DNA of 64,000 nucleotides from JAKJGA01 sp029554345 (lineage in GTDB: Bacteria; Spirochaetota; UBA4802; JAFGJZ01), in contig DAOPBR010000001.1 in assembly GCA_035395685.1 (NCBI GenBank), forward strand, positions 1-64,000, read 5' to 3'. Positions 9,301 to 17,256 of the stretch are shown piece by piece (the stretch's first letter is position 1; each line of letters opens with the position of its first letter). The notes under the pieces are model-generated. The model was not told where the DNA came from. It ran no database searches and saw only the letters and a list, made by a program, of their open reading frames with translations. A program made the position numbers and the translations under genes.

Positions 9301-9833
9301 TTGTCGATGTCGGCTTTGACCTTTACTGCGCGATGCTTGAAGAAGCAGTCAGAAAAATTAAAGGTGAAAAACCGCTCAAACTTTTCCGAACACCTGTGTT
9401 TTTCAACATCAATACATTTATACCTGATTCATATATTTCCGATACCAGACAGAAAATAGAATTTTATAAAAAGTTTGAATCATGCGAAACAGATGATGAA
9501 ATAACAAAACTTTGTTCGGATATGAAAGACCGCTTCGGCGCTGTTCCGGAGGAAGTTGAAACTTTAATTGAAATACAGCGCCTTCGCACTCTCGCGTCAT
9601 CTGTATATCTTGAAGAAATAATTGAAACGGAAAAATACATACGTATAAAGATATCAAAAGACACAACTCTTGATCTTCCGAAACTCTTTGTAGCAGTGAA
9701 ATCGGACAAACGGTTTAAGATTGATCCCGATGACCAAAGCTCAATACTTCTTTTTTCAAAGGAAGAAGAGAGTGAAAAAAAGCTTTTAGAGGTCAAAAAA
9801 TGGTTGCAACAAATGTTAACGCAAAGTCACTAA
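6396..9833 (+). CDS. mfd: Transcription-repair coupling factor Mfd
   Basis: A 1145-residue ATP-dependent translocase that removes RNA polymerase stalled at DNA lesions and recruits UvrA. Domain order is canonical: UvrB-like N-terminal region, a CarD-type RNA-polymerase interaction domain at about 475-540 (GDRVVHVNHGIGIF), a RecG-like motor with Walker A GDVGFGKTE near 630, DEEQ near 730 and the SATPIPRTL motif III, and the C-terminal TRCF domain near 1000. Length is normal for the family. I chose ATG 6396 because a GGAG lies six bases upstream; an in-frame ATG at 6360 would add 12 residues but lacks a ribosome site. It is followed at 46 bases by the lipoprotein gene. Confidence 0.97.
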   Translation: MFFHKIAKEYSETEEISELVKAINEKEKPVSIEGIPFPAFSLTAASLREKLSRPVVIITKNNTKIYEIANDLSSFIPQELITPFPSFDILPYEFVSPVDKILKERITALYRMLSGDNYVFITCAESLMRKIPARTNIEKKALFLNKGDECSFESLERTLSSFGYTRESSAETYGSFAVKGGIIDVFPSSLDYPVRLDFFGDTIESIREFDPETQRSTIELSSVTVLPRKELILSEDEKEKLKSFLKSERIRGNKLPEEIIHILENKSSEKFPGIEDYFHAVIDSVSPVEYLPEDSLYISCEKHEIEYFSESMIASYRAVYEQKSKSQFALPADTLFSDAEFKHVLASSVNLQTLTSSPDAVHLSLKAIHSFAGKLQTVREEFKTRIEHGWKISAATVFEGQIRRLSDIFKEFSPDDNYENPDFSKNLSLAISPLSGGIYIGATKRAIFTDHDIFGKSYKKRRSFKSGKSKAIDSFMELSPGDRVVHVNHGIGIFTDIERMSAGGIEKDYIVLEYAGGDKLFVALDQLNMIQKYTGIDGREARIDSLGKKSAWNRIKQKVQETVDEIAEELIAIYARRKQHKGFRFPSDTVWQEEFEARFEYEETADQMSAIEDVKDDMEKESPMDRLVCGDVGFGKTEVAIRAAFKAAMSGKQTAILVPTTILALQHFNNFKKRYEGYPVEIDMISRFRSSADIRRTKQRLSNGEIDIIIGTHAILSEDTFIKNLGLLIIDEEQRFGVKHKEKLKKYRSQVDVLTLSATPIPRTLHMSLAGIRGLSIISTPPENRQAIETFVLEDNPEIIKMAIERELERNGQLFYVHNRVQDMEKKTDFIKNLVPEARVAVAHGQMEEHELENIMIDFLEYKYDILLSTTIIESGVDMPRVNTIIVDRADAFGLSQLYQLKGRVGRSDKQAYAYFFYPRHMVINETAMKRLNVISEFTELGSGFKVAMRDMEIRGAGNLLGREQSGCIVDVGFDLYCAMLEEAVRKIKGEKPLKLFRTPVFFNINTFIPDSYISDTRQKIEFYKKFESCETDDEITKLCSDMKDRFGAVPEEVETLIEIQRLRTLASSVYLEEIIETEKYIRIKISKDTTLDLPKLFVAVKSDKRFKIDPDDQSSILLFSKEEESEKKLLEVKKWLQQMLTQSH

Positions 9834-9879
9834 TGAGAAAACTTCAGAAATAGAGTTTAAAACAACAAATTCGGAGAAT

Positions 9880-11058
9880 ATGATGTTAAAAAGAACCGCA
9901 TTATTTGCATTAATTGCCCTCTTCCTCGGTATGAGCGCGTGCTCAAAATCACCGTGGGTGGCAAAAATCGACGGTAAAAAAATAACCATCGATGAACTCA
10001 ATACACTTTATTACGCTCACAACAAGACTTATTACAACTTCAAAACTAACGAAGAAGTAGATAAAATTGCCGGCGATTCTGTTGAAAAGCAGAAAAATCC
10101 TCTTCTTGATAAATCGTTTTTTCTCGACGAAGTCATCAAACAGAGAATAGTTTACTTCAAAGCCGAAAAAGAAAAAGTTCTTTCAGATGAAGAATTCAAA
10201 TCACTTGTACTATCAATCGAAGAAAGCACAACAGCACAATACATGGTAAAAATTAAGATCCTCGATAAGATACAGGTATCAGACAAAGAAATCGAAGATA
10301 TTTACAACACGGAAAAAGAAGCTTTTAAAGGTGCAACTCTCGAGCAGGCAACAAACTATATAAAACAGCAGCTTACTCAGAAAAAACTATCTGAAGAAAC
10401 AAATAAATTCGTTACTGATCTTAAGGACAAAGCTGCTATTGAAAAAAATACTGAAGCAATCACAGCATTATCAGATCCGGATATCAGCAAACATCCTAAA
10501 GACGGATTTCTTGTAAAAATTGACGGAAAAGAAATAACAGTTAAAGAGTTCTCTAAAGTATACTATGTTCAAATTAAAAACATGTATAACTTGGACACTA
10601 ACGAAGAAGTTGATAAAATCGCTGCAGATCCGCAGCAGATATCAAGAAACCCTTTTCTAAACAGAGGTTACTTTCTTGAAGAAATGATTAAACAGAAGAT
10701 TGTTTACAATCAGGCAAAAGCCGATAAAATTACAGATGATGCAGATCTTAAAGGTATTATCAGAATTCAGGTTGAGACACTGGCATTAGGTTTTTATGCC
10801 AAAAAGAAATTCGCAAAAGATCTTGAAGTAACTCCTAAAGAGATTGAAGATGTTTACATGAGAGAACAGGCGAGATTCAAGGGAGTTCCGGTAACAAATG
10901 CAGAGGAATACATCAAGCAGGCTCTTAAAAGCGAAAAATTCCAAAAAAATGTTGCAAAACTTATTACCGACCTCAAAGACGAAGCCAAGATAGAAAAAAA
11001 TCTTGAAGTACTCGAAGCAAAACCTGATTCTAAAGAAACAAAAAAAGACAGCAAATAA
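9880..11058 (+). CDS. Lipoprotein with tandem-duplicated SurA-N-like domain
   Basis: A 392-residue secreted protein. A lysine/arginine start, hydrophobic core and LGMSAC (Cys21) form a relaxed lipobox, so it is probably a lipoprotein matured by the Lgt pathway. The mature part consists of two homologous halves, about 26-190 and 210-375: each begins VAKIDGK-ITI or VKIDGKEITV, contains TNEEVDKIA and an IKQ-IVY block, and ends in (F)VTDLKDKAAIEKN or LITDLKDEAKIEKN. The fold resembles the N-terminal chaperone domain of SurA/PpiC-type peptidyl-prolyl isomerases, but no parvulin catalytic domain is visible, so a periplasmic chaperone role is an inference. A GGAGA precedes two consecutive ATGs (9880 and 9883). 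It is closed by a strong terminator. Confidence 0.75.
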   Translation: MMLKRTALFALIALFLGMSACSKSPWVAKIDGKKITIDELNTLYYAHNKTYYNFKTNEEVDKIAGDSVEKQKNPLLDKSFFLDEVIKQRIVYFKAEKEKVLSDEEFKSLVLSIEESTTAQYMVKIKILDKIQVSDKEIEDIYNTEKEAFKGATLEQATNYIKQQLTQKKLSEETNKFVTDLKDKAAIEKNTEAITALSDPDISKHPKDGFLVKIDGKEITVKEFSKVYYVQIKNMYNLDTNEEVDKIAADPQQISRNPFLNRGYFLEEMIKQKIVYNQAKADKITDDADLKGIIRIQVETLALGFYAKKKFAKDLEVTPKEIEDVYMREQARFKGVPVTNAEEYIKQALKSEKFQKNVAKLITDLKDEAKIEKNLEVLEAKPDSKETKKDSK

Positions 11059-11060
11059 TC

Positions 11061-11086
11061 AATAAGCCGGCGAAAGCCGGCTTATT
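11061..11086 (+). terminator. Rho-independent terminator after the duplicated lipoprotein gene
   Basis: Perfect 11-bp stem AATAAGCCGGC / GCCGGCTTATT around a GAAA loop, three bases after the stop codon region of the gene. The A/T-rich arms could end transcription in either direction. Confidence 0.8.
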
Positions 11087-11159
11087 GCATTTAATCCTGT
11101 AATATATTTCTTGAAAGAGTTATCGCCCCCTGATATAATACCTCAAGAATGAGGTTAAA

Positions 11160-12191
11160 ATGGATATTGAACCTGTTGTAAATTTCCTTGGCTTCAAATG
11201 GCGCGTACCCGGGAACACTGAACTGATAATAGGATTTACTCTTATCGGGATTGTAGCCGGCATATATTTTCTATTCAGATATCTCAAATATCTTGAAAAT
11301 CTTAAAAAACACGAATATCAGTTTCTTCTTTTCAAAGCCAAGCATATAGGATTAACTTCATTTCAATATAAAATATTACGCGGTATCACAGAAATACTAA
11401 AACTTAAAAAACCTTCGGAAATATTAAAAAATAAAATTTTTTTTGAAAAATCAATTTCATCTTTCTTTGATTACATAACTGAGATGGAACAGAACAATGA
11501 TAACACCGAATCAATCTGCCGCGATATAGTCGTAACATATGAAAAAATTTATCATGGGTCTAAACCCAGAAAGCAGATCGAATCATTCGATGAAAATGAA
11601 ACAGGAACACTATTATACGCAGTTGCAGAAAATCAATCAAGCTTCATAGTCAAACTCATTGAAAAACTTCCGGGAACAGCCAAGTTCGAGGTTTTAAAAA
11701 GTCTGAATACAGTAAATAGTCTAAACTCAGGATCAAAGATAAAACTTAATTTCTGGAGAGCCGGAGATGCAGAATACTCTTTTGAAGCGGAGATATTTCT
11801 TGCAGATATCAAAAACCGGATAATTGAAACTACAGAACCCGTTCTTCAGTCGCGTTTTAATCCGGTAAGAGTTCCATATATCGAAACTATAATTCCATGC
11901 GTAATTACAGTGAAACCGACAAGTCCGGATGCTGATCCCGTAAAGGCTGAGGGAATAATAAATAAAATAAACACTGAAGAACTTGTTTTGAGATCGGTTA
12001 TAAAAATGGATTTTAAACACAACTACAATCTTCTATTTAAACTTTATGACAGCGATATCTCCGTAGACTGCCGTCTTCTATCTGACAGAACTGTATCAAG
12101 TGAAACTAATTTCTTCTATACTTTCAGATTTAGCGCAATGACTGAATCAGGAAAAAATACAATACGGAAATTCGTAATGGATCATATGTAA
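11160..12191 (+). CDS. Membrane-anchored PilZ/YcgR-like protein with degenerate c-di-GMP motif
   Basis: A 343-residue protein. One transmembrane helix at about 22-42 is followed by a long cytoplasmic helical region and a C-terminal half resembling the YcgR-N plus PilZ arrangement of flagellar brake proteins. The linker QSRFNPVRVP (near residue 230) resembles the family's arginine-containing QR-x(4-5)-R-VP motif that clamps cyclic di-GMP, but the second PilZ motif, normally (D/N)-x-S-x-x-G, appears as INTEEL and lacks the key residues. It may therefore sense nothing or use another mode. Its own short intergenic regions on both sides suggest a single-gene unit. The assignment rests on motif reading and is moderate. 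Confidence 0.5.
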   Translation: MDIEPVVNFLGFKWRVPGNTELIIGFTLIGIVAGIYFLFRYLKYLENLKKHEYQFLLFKAKHIGLTSFQYKILRGITEILKLKKPSEILKNKIFFEKSISSFFDYITEMEQNNDNTESICRDIVVTYEKIYHGSKPRKQIESFDENETGTLLYAVAENQSSFIVKLIEKLPGTAKFEVLKSLNTVNSLNSGSKIKLNFWRAGDAEYSFEAEIFLADIKNRIIETTEPVLQSRFNPVRVPYIETIIPCVITVKPTSPDADPVKAEGIINKINTEELVLRSVIKMDFKHNYNLLFKLYDSDISVDCRLLSDRTVSSETNFFYTFRFSAMTESGKNTIRKFVMDHM

Positions 12192-12278
12192 CCGGTATTT
12201 TTTTGTAACAAAACATTTATTGTTGACTCAAAAGCTTAGAATGAAAAACTGAGTTAAAATTTAAAGGAACCGTGGAAA

Positions 12279-13556
12279 ATGAACTTTATAATCTACAAAA
12301 TCCTCTTCATCGCAAAAGATAATTTTACAAACATCATCAGATCGGTAGTCTCAAGTTTCGGAATTCTTTTTCTTATCAGTTTCTTTGTAATTTATATTTC
12401 TCTTCGTGATTCAGTTACTTCTTATGTAAAGGGAAATCTTTTCGATAATCTTGCAAGCGACGAAATAAAAATACTCCCTAAGAACACCAAAGAGATTGAA
12501 TTTGTAAAAAGACCGGGAAGCCGTGCTATACCGCTATCTACTGCTAACACAATCAGGAAAATGCCGGATTTCATTTCAGTACACGGTGTGAGCAGAATAG
12601 GCTTTACACTCCGTGTTGAAGGAGAGATGCTCGGAAAAACAAAAAGAATGTATGTTCCGGTCTGCGGAGTCGATAGGGATTTTTTGAAAACAAGAACAAA
12701 CAAATGGCGGTCTTTTACAAACAGAAGACCTGTACCGATAATAGCTCCTAAATTCTCAATAGATATGCTTAATAACTATTTTGCAATGGACAACATTGAT
12801 CCCATACCTGAGTCAGAACTCATCGGTTTTCCGCTCACTCTCACTTTCGCAACCGGAGCAAGAAACACTGAAGAAAGAAAAACCTACGATTTCGAAGCAG
12901 AAGTGCATTCCTTCACTGACGTAATAAATATTCCAGGAGTAATTGTGCCTACTGATTTCCTTAAAGAAATAGCGCAAAAATATTATGCCGAAAATAGAAA
13001 ATCAGCAGGAATGGAATATGCAGTTCTCTTTGCTAAAGTAAAAGACGTTGACAAACTGCCGCAAACTGTTGAAGAACTTAAGAAACTTGGATTAAATATT
13101 CAGTCTCAAAAAGATGTAACAGAAAAAACATCAAAAGCGATGAGAATTATAGACTCATTTTCACTTGGAGTCATTGCGATATTTTTTCTTTTAACCTCAA
13201 TTTCAATTTTCAATTCATATCTTACCATAGTATACATCAGAAGTAAAAAGTTTTCGCTTAAGCGGATACTCGGATACTCAAAACTCAGAATTCTTTTCGG
13301 ATTCATTTTCGAATCAGCATGTGTCGGAGCTCTTTACGGCTTAGCTGGGTACTTTACCGGAAATATGATCATACGCTACTTTTCAGTAAAAATACCGCAG
13401 TTTCTGCCGTCACTTAGTTCAATAACTATAGCTGAAAGCGGTACTGACACATTGTTTTTATGTATTGTTATATCATCTGCTGTATCAGCTGTATCAGCTT
13501 TAATACCTGCGATCTTCGCGTCAAACATCAATCTATTTAAGGCGGTGAGACGATAA
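12279..13556 (+). CDS. ABC transporter permease, LolC/FtsX family
   Basis: A 425-residue inner-membrane permease. One N-terminal helix (about 20-42), a large periplasmic domain of about 240 residues, and three C-terminal helices (about 288-315, 336-365, 389-415) give the classical LolC/LolE/MacB topology. The stop codon overlaps the start of the downstream ATPase gene (TAATG), so the two are translated together and form one exporter. With only one permease gene it would act as a homodimer rather than the LolC-LolE heterodimer of enterobacteria. A lipoprotein-release role is supported by lolA nearby at 16052 but related permeases also export other substrates. Confidence 0.85.
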   Translation: MNFIIYKILFIAKDNFTNIIRSVVSSFGILFLISFFVIYISLRDSVTSYVKGNLFDNLASDEIKILPKNTKEIEFVKRPGSRAIPLSTANTIRKMPDFISVHGVSRIGFTLRVEGEMLGKTKRMYVPVCGVDRDFLKTRTNKWRSFTNRRPVPIIAPKFSIDMLNNYFAMDNIDPIPESELIGFPLTLTFATGARNTEERKTYDFEAEVHSFTDVINIPGVIVPTDFLKEIAQKYYAENRKSAGMEYAVLFAKVKDVDKLPQTVEELKKLGLNIQSQKDVTEKTSKAMRIIDSFSLGVIAIFFLLTSISIFNSYLTIVYIRSKKFSLKRILGYSKLRILFGFIFESACVGALYGLAGYFTGNMIIRYFSVKIPQFLPSLSSITIAESGTDTLFLCIVISSAVSAVSALIPAIFASNINLFKAVRR

Positions 13557-14266
13557 TGCTTCTATCTGTTGAAAACATAAATCTAAAATTCGGAAAAAGA
13601 ATAATTCTGAATAACGTTTCATTCAAAGCCGATACCGGTAAAATAATCGCTATAACAGGGAAAAGCGGCTGCGGCAAGACCACTCTTCTTGGAATAGTAT
13701 CAGGTCTGCTTAATCCCGACAGCGGGAAAGTTTTCTACAATAACAAAAACATTCTACGCTGGGGTGATTTCAGAAAATCGCATTTTAGAAACAAAGAAAT
13801 CGGTTTTGTGTTTCAGTTTTTCAATCTAATGCCAGATATGTCGTCATATCAGAATATAATATTTCCTGCTCTCATTAGACTTTTCCCCCGGAATGTAAAA
13901 AAAGAATTAAACAGTCTCGTTGAATATTTGAACATCAAAGACATCATCAATCATTATCCCACGACGCTTTCAGGCGGAGAACGCCAGAGAGTTGCAATAG
14001 CGCGTGCGATTATCAACAAACCGAAAATGATTCTCGCTGATGAGCCCACTGGAAATTTAGATAATACGACTGCAGAAGACATAAAAAATCTTTTTATTAA
14101 GCTGAAGAAAGAAGAAAACATGTCACTCATCATCGTGACTCATGATAAGCGTCTTGTAGAAATTGCTGACGAACACCTTCATCTTGAAAACGGAATATTA
14201 AAAAAACAAAGTAAACAAAAAGATACTAAGAAAATAAAAGCTGTAAAAACCGTCAAAAAAAAATAA
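13556..14266 (+). CDS. lolD: ABC transporter ATPase, LolD family
   Basis: A 236-residue ATPase partner of the permease encoded immediately upstream. Walker A GKSGCGKTT at about 36-44, Q-loop FQFFNLMPDMS, signature LSGGERQ near 139, Walker B with catalytic Glu (ILADEPTGNLD) near 160 and the H-loop THD near 196 are all intact. The -NLMPDMS- Q-loop and GNLD D-loop are typical of the LolD/MacB/FtsE subgroup. A lysine-rich tail of about 20 residues follows the conserved core. Its stop is two bases from the stop of the convergent outer-membrane gene. Confidence 0.9.
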   Translation: MLLSVENINLKFGKRIILNNVSFKADTGKIIAITGKSGCGKTTLLGIVSGLLNPDSGKVFYNNKNILRWGDFRKSHFRNKEIGFVFQFFNLMPDMSSYQNIIFPALIRLFPRNVKKELNSLVEYLNIKDIINHYPTTLSGGERQRVAIARAIINKPKMILADEPTGNLDNTTAEDIKNLFIKLKKEENMSLIIVTHDKRLVEIADEHLHLENGILKKQSKQKDTKKIKAVKTVKKK

Positions 14267-14268
14267 TT

Positions 14269-15147
14269 TCACATCATCGCGGAAAGAGAAATACCTGAAA
14301 ACCATGAACCTTTTTTTCTTTCCGCGTCAATTACGTCACGCGACGAATCGCTGATCCATTCTCTGCGCGTGCAAGTATATCCGCCTTCAAGTACAATCGA
14401 AGCATTTCTTGATATATAAATTCCAGCTTTTAAACCGGAACTGATTCCGAATAGGTGAAGTTCATCATCATCATCGGAGAATTTGGAACTGGCTATTTTA
14501 TCGACTTTTGCAAATGAAAAAGCCTCGGCAAAAATAAACGGCAAAAACGAATATCTCACAAAGAGTCCTCCATTGAGAATAGGAGCATATCTGAATCCTG
14601 CCATAATTTTGCCGTTAAAATATGTAATGATTACCGGAACCCCGATACGAACGAAAAAAGAATCTGATTTATAATTAATCGAACCTATCGGACTGATAAA
14701 AGGAATACCGATATATTTTTTTCCGTAATTAAGTTGATTAGTGCTGAACAATCCTAATTCAAACCAAAGTGAATCTGAATAATTTAGTTTTCTTTGGAAG
14801 GAAACAAAATAATCAAATCCTTTTTTAAAAGAGTTTTTTTCTGCAAAGGAAGATGAAATATTGGCAGTTATGATATTTGATCCGGCATTCAAATTCATAA
14901 ATTCGCTCAAACTATAATGTTCGGAGAAAGCTGCTTCGAAAGTGTTTTTTGAATAAAAGCTATCGAACTTATTCATAAACTGAAACGATTCGGACTTAAA
15001 TGTATCATCTGCAGAAATGGCATAAAACTGCCTTCCGTAAGAATATGAATCATTTTTAAAAGATGATTTGTAGATATGCTGAGGTTTTCCTGCTGCAAAG
15101 ACAAAACACGAACAGACAAAAAAGATCAATGCTATGATAATACGCAC
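14269..15147 (-). CDS. Predicted outer-membrane or periplasmic protein of unknown function
   Basis: A 292-residue exported protein. A GTG at 15147 is preferred as start because GGAGG sits five bases upstream and translation then opens directly with a signal peptide (MRIIIALIFFVCSCFVFAA); the upstream ATG at 15183 would bury it. The mature part is rich in aromatic residues alternating with polar ones, in stretches such as FDYFVSFQRKL, LWFELGLFSTN, FFVRIGVPVIITYF and SIVLEGGYTCT, which suggests a transmembrane beta-barrel. No family is recognised. It may be co-regulated with the TPR gene located 65 bases upstream on the same strand. Confidence 0.6.
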   Translation of the reverse strand: MRIIIALIFFVCSCFVFAAGKPQHIYKSSFKNDSYSYGRQFYAISADDTFKSESFQFMNKFDSFYSKNTFEAAFSEHYSLSEFMNLNAGSNIITANISSSFAEKNSFKKGFDYFVSFQRKLNYSDSLWFELGLFSTNQLNYGKKYIGIPFISPIGSINYKSDSFFVRIGVPVIITYFNGKIMAGFRYAPILNGGLFVRYSFLPFIFAEAFSFAKVDKIASSKFSDDDDELHLFGISSGLKAGIYISRNASIVLEGGYTCTRREWISDSSRDVIDAERKKGSWFSGISLSAMM

Positions 15148-15212
15148 AAATTCCTCCAGTACAAAGTCTATCGGTTTAATCAAATATTCAGCATGATATA
15201 CTTGATCTGATT

Positions 15213-15947
15213 TTATTTTATTTCAGCTAATGATTTTGCTTTCTCATTCTTTCCGAGTTTCAGATAAAGCCTTAGCAGATTGTCCCGATAATCAGAACGC
15301 GATTTTGCAAGTTCATAAGCTTTCTCATAGTAAGGAATTGCCAATTCGAGTTTTTTCTTATTTCCCTTCGAATCATGCTCCATAATTTTCCCGGCCATGT
15401 CATAAATATCCGGATTCTTAATTCCTTTTTTTTCCAATAATCTGAAATACGACAGTGCTTCTGAATATTTTCCTGTTTTATAAAATGACATGCCTCCATA
15501 AAAAAGCATATCTGTTTCGTCTTTAATTTTGTAGTCTTTAAGAATTGATGCAACATCACCGTAATAACCTGCTTCATAAAACAGCGGAATAATTTTACGA
15601 AGTACCGGAAAATCACCGTTTTTTTTACTTCGGCACTTATTAAAATAATACATAGATGATATAAAATCTTTTTTATAAACTGAATAATAAAGAGTCCCGA
15701 TACAGTTCAGTTTAATTTCTGACGGATTAAAAGAATTCAATCTTACAAAAAGCTTTTCAAAATCATCAGTTGAAGGAACTCCTGAATCATACATAAAACT
15801 TATTTTCTGCAAATCGGCAGAATATGCTTTTTTATCGATCTTAGTATAATACATTTTAACGTAAAAAGAATAAATCTCCTGACTGTAAAAATATCCAGCT
15901 GCAGCACCTGCAATAATCAAAAGTAGCACAAAACCCATTTTTTTCAT
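15213..15947 (-). CDS. Membrane-anchored TPR protein
   Basis: A 244-residue protein with an uncleaved N-terminal helix (about 5-22, FVLLLIIAGAAAGYF) and a periplasmic remainder of helical repeats. TPR-like units are visible near residues 105-235, for example FYGGMSFYKTGKYSEALSYF, AIPYYEKAYELAKSRSDY and RLYLKLGKNEKAKSLAEI. Such proteins scaffold envelope complexes; the partner is unknown. An excellent GGAG-N5-ATG decides the start. The gene is divergent from lolA with 104 bases between them. Confidence 0.65.
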   Translation of the reverse strand: MKKMGFVLLLIIAGAAAGYFYSQEIYSFYVKMYYTKIDKKAYSADLQKISFMYDSGVPSTDDFEKLFVRLNSFNPSEIKLNCIGTLYYSVYKKDFISSMYYFNKCRSKKNGDFPVLRKIIPLFYEAGYYGDVASILKDYKIKDETDMLFYGGMSFYKTGKYSEALSYFRLLEKKGIKNPDIYDMAGKIMEHDSKGNKKKLELAIPYYEKAYELAKSRSDYRDNLLRLYLKLGKNEKAKSLAEIK

Positions 15948-16033
15948 GAAATCTCCGATATTTTATTGCTAATTTGACGCTAATCACGTATTTTTGTTAT
16001 TATTTCGTGATAATAATTAAAAATCAAGCGTAA

Positions 16034-16039
16034 TATAAT
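16034..16039 (+). promoter_or_regulatory. -10 box of the lolA promoter
   Basis: Perfect TATAAT 13 bases upstream of the lolA ATG in the divergent intergenic region; no convincing -35 hexamer at normal spacing, so strength is uncertain. Confidence 0.4.
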
Positions 16040-16051
16040 ACAGGGTGTGCG

Positions 16052-16669
16052 ATGAAAAAGATTCTTATTAAAATGCTTTTTGTTACAGTTCTTGCAGCGG
16101 CATTATTTCCGGTTTCGGGAAAAGCCATCAGCGGAGACGAAGCTCTACAGGCTTTCAGAGGAAGAATGAGTTCTATCGGCTCATTAGAAGGAACATTAAC
16201 CATGAAATACTCATCAGGCTCTTTGCAGACCGGTCAGTTCAAATTCATGAGTCCAGGTAAATTTATTATCAAATTCACAAATCCGTCGGGCAAAGTAATT
16301 TGCTCAAACGGAAGAAAACTTTGGGTATATGATCCTTCAAGCGCTATTTGCGGAATACAGGAACTAATTCCGGGAAGTCTCAGCGGCGGAATTGCGGGTA
16401 TGCTGCACGGCTACATGGCCATAGCTTCTTCAAGCGGAAGTGATTATACAATCAAACTAAAAGGCACAGGCAAAGGCTATTCGAACATCAATATTCTGGC
16501 AGACAGAAACTTCATGTTGAAAAAAGTTTCTTTTTTCTCGGAAAGAGGTGAAGGATTGGAAGTCACCCTTAGCAATGTAAGGGCGAATCCAGGGCTTCAT
16601 GCCGGACTTTTTGAATTCAATGTTCCAACCAGCTGTCTGATCGTCAAGGATCCGCTTAACGTAAGATGA
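16052..16669 (+). CDS. lolA: Outer-membrane lipoprotein carrier LolA family
   Basis: A 205-residue periplasmic protein that would ferry lipoproteins from an Lol exporter to the outer membrane. A signal peptide (about residues 1-25, ending VSGKA) is followed by the open beta-barrel fold of LolA: LEGTLTMKYSSG, QFKFMSPGKFIIKF, CSNGRKLWVYDP and a C-terminal F-E-F-N-VP are diagnostic blocks. Two cysteines (CSNG and SAICG) could form a disulphide. The gene overlaps the next one by four bases (GATGAA region), so they are co-translated. Together with the LolCD-type pair at 12279-14266 it makes a lipoprotein sorting route plausible. Confidence 0.85.
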   Translation: MKKILIKMLFVTVLAAALFPVSGKAISGDEALQAFRGRMSSIGSLEGTLTMKYSSGSLQTGQFKFMSPGKFIIKFTNPSGKVICSNGRKLWVYDPSSAICGIQELIPGSLSGGIAGMLHGYMAIASSSGSDYTIKLKGTGKGYSNINILADRNFMLKKVSFFSERGEGLEVTLSNVRANPGLHAGLFEFNVPTSCLIVKDPLNVR

Positions 16670-17256
16670 AAAAACTGCTGATCATATCGTTGCTTTTCTT
16701 TAGTTTCCTAAATTCGCAGGAGATTGAAGAATCCGTAAAATTCCGCAACTGGTGTTATGCCGGCGGCGGATTATCATTCACAACAGGCAAGATCAGCTAT
16801 AATGATTTCATAAATAGAGCGGATCCCGATGAATCCGGATATGAAGAGGAAAAAGTTTCATACAGAACTTTGTCGCCTTTTCTTTACACACAGCTTTACG
16901 GCAGGCTTTTCATGGGAGAATTTACTATCGGGATGGATTATGAAAAAGCTTCCAATTCATCTCTATCTCATTTTAATACGGCATTTACAGCAAGCGCAAG
17001 ATACTGCTATAATCTCAATGACAAAATTATTCTTTTTGCAGGTCCGGGAGTGTATCTTGAAACCTACCCATCCAGTAAGAAATATGACGGCGGCGGAATA
17101 ATGCTGTCAGCCGGAGCCGCATTTGACGTAACTGAAACCCTTAGAATCTTTTCAATAATTGCCGCCACTTACGGATATTACGGAGTTGGTGATGATTCTA
17201 AAAAAATCGGATTCAGGTTTTCAGCCGGAGCAGGCAAAAGAGTGGGGAAATTCTAA
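16666..17256 (+). CDS. Predicted outer-membrane beta-barrel protein
   Basis: A 196-residue exported protein with signal peptide MKKLLIISLLFFSFLNSQ. The mature sequence alternates hydrophobic and polar residues in predicted strands (LYTQLYGRLFMGEFTIGMDY, FTASARYCYNLNDKIILFAG, FRFSAGAGKRVGKF) and ends in phenylalanine, the usual signal recognised by the Bam machinery. It overlaps the lolA stop by four bases and itself overlaps the start of comEC. No specific family or ligand can be named; an eight-stranded OmpA/OprD-like small barrel is the simplest reading. Confidence 0.65.
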   Translation: MKKLLIISLLFFSFLNSQEIEESVKFRNWCYAGGGLSFTTGKISYNDFINRADPDESGYEEEKVSYRTLSPFLYTQLYGRLFMGEFTIGMDYEKASNSSLSHFNTAFTASARYCYNLNDKIILFAGPGVYLETYPSSKKYDGGGIMLSAGAAFDVTETLRIFSIIAATYGYYGVGDDSKKIGFRFSAGAGKRVGKF

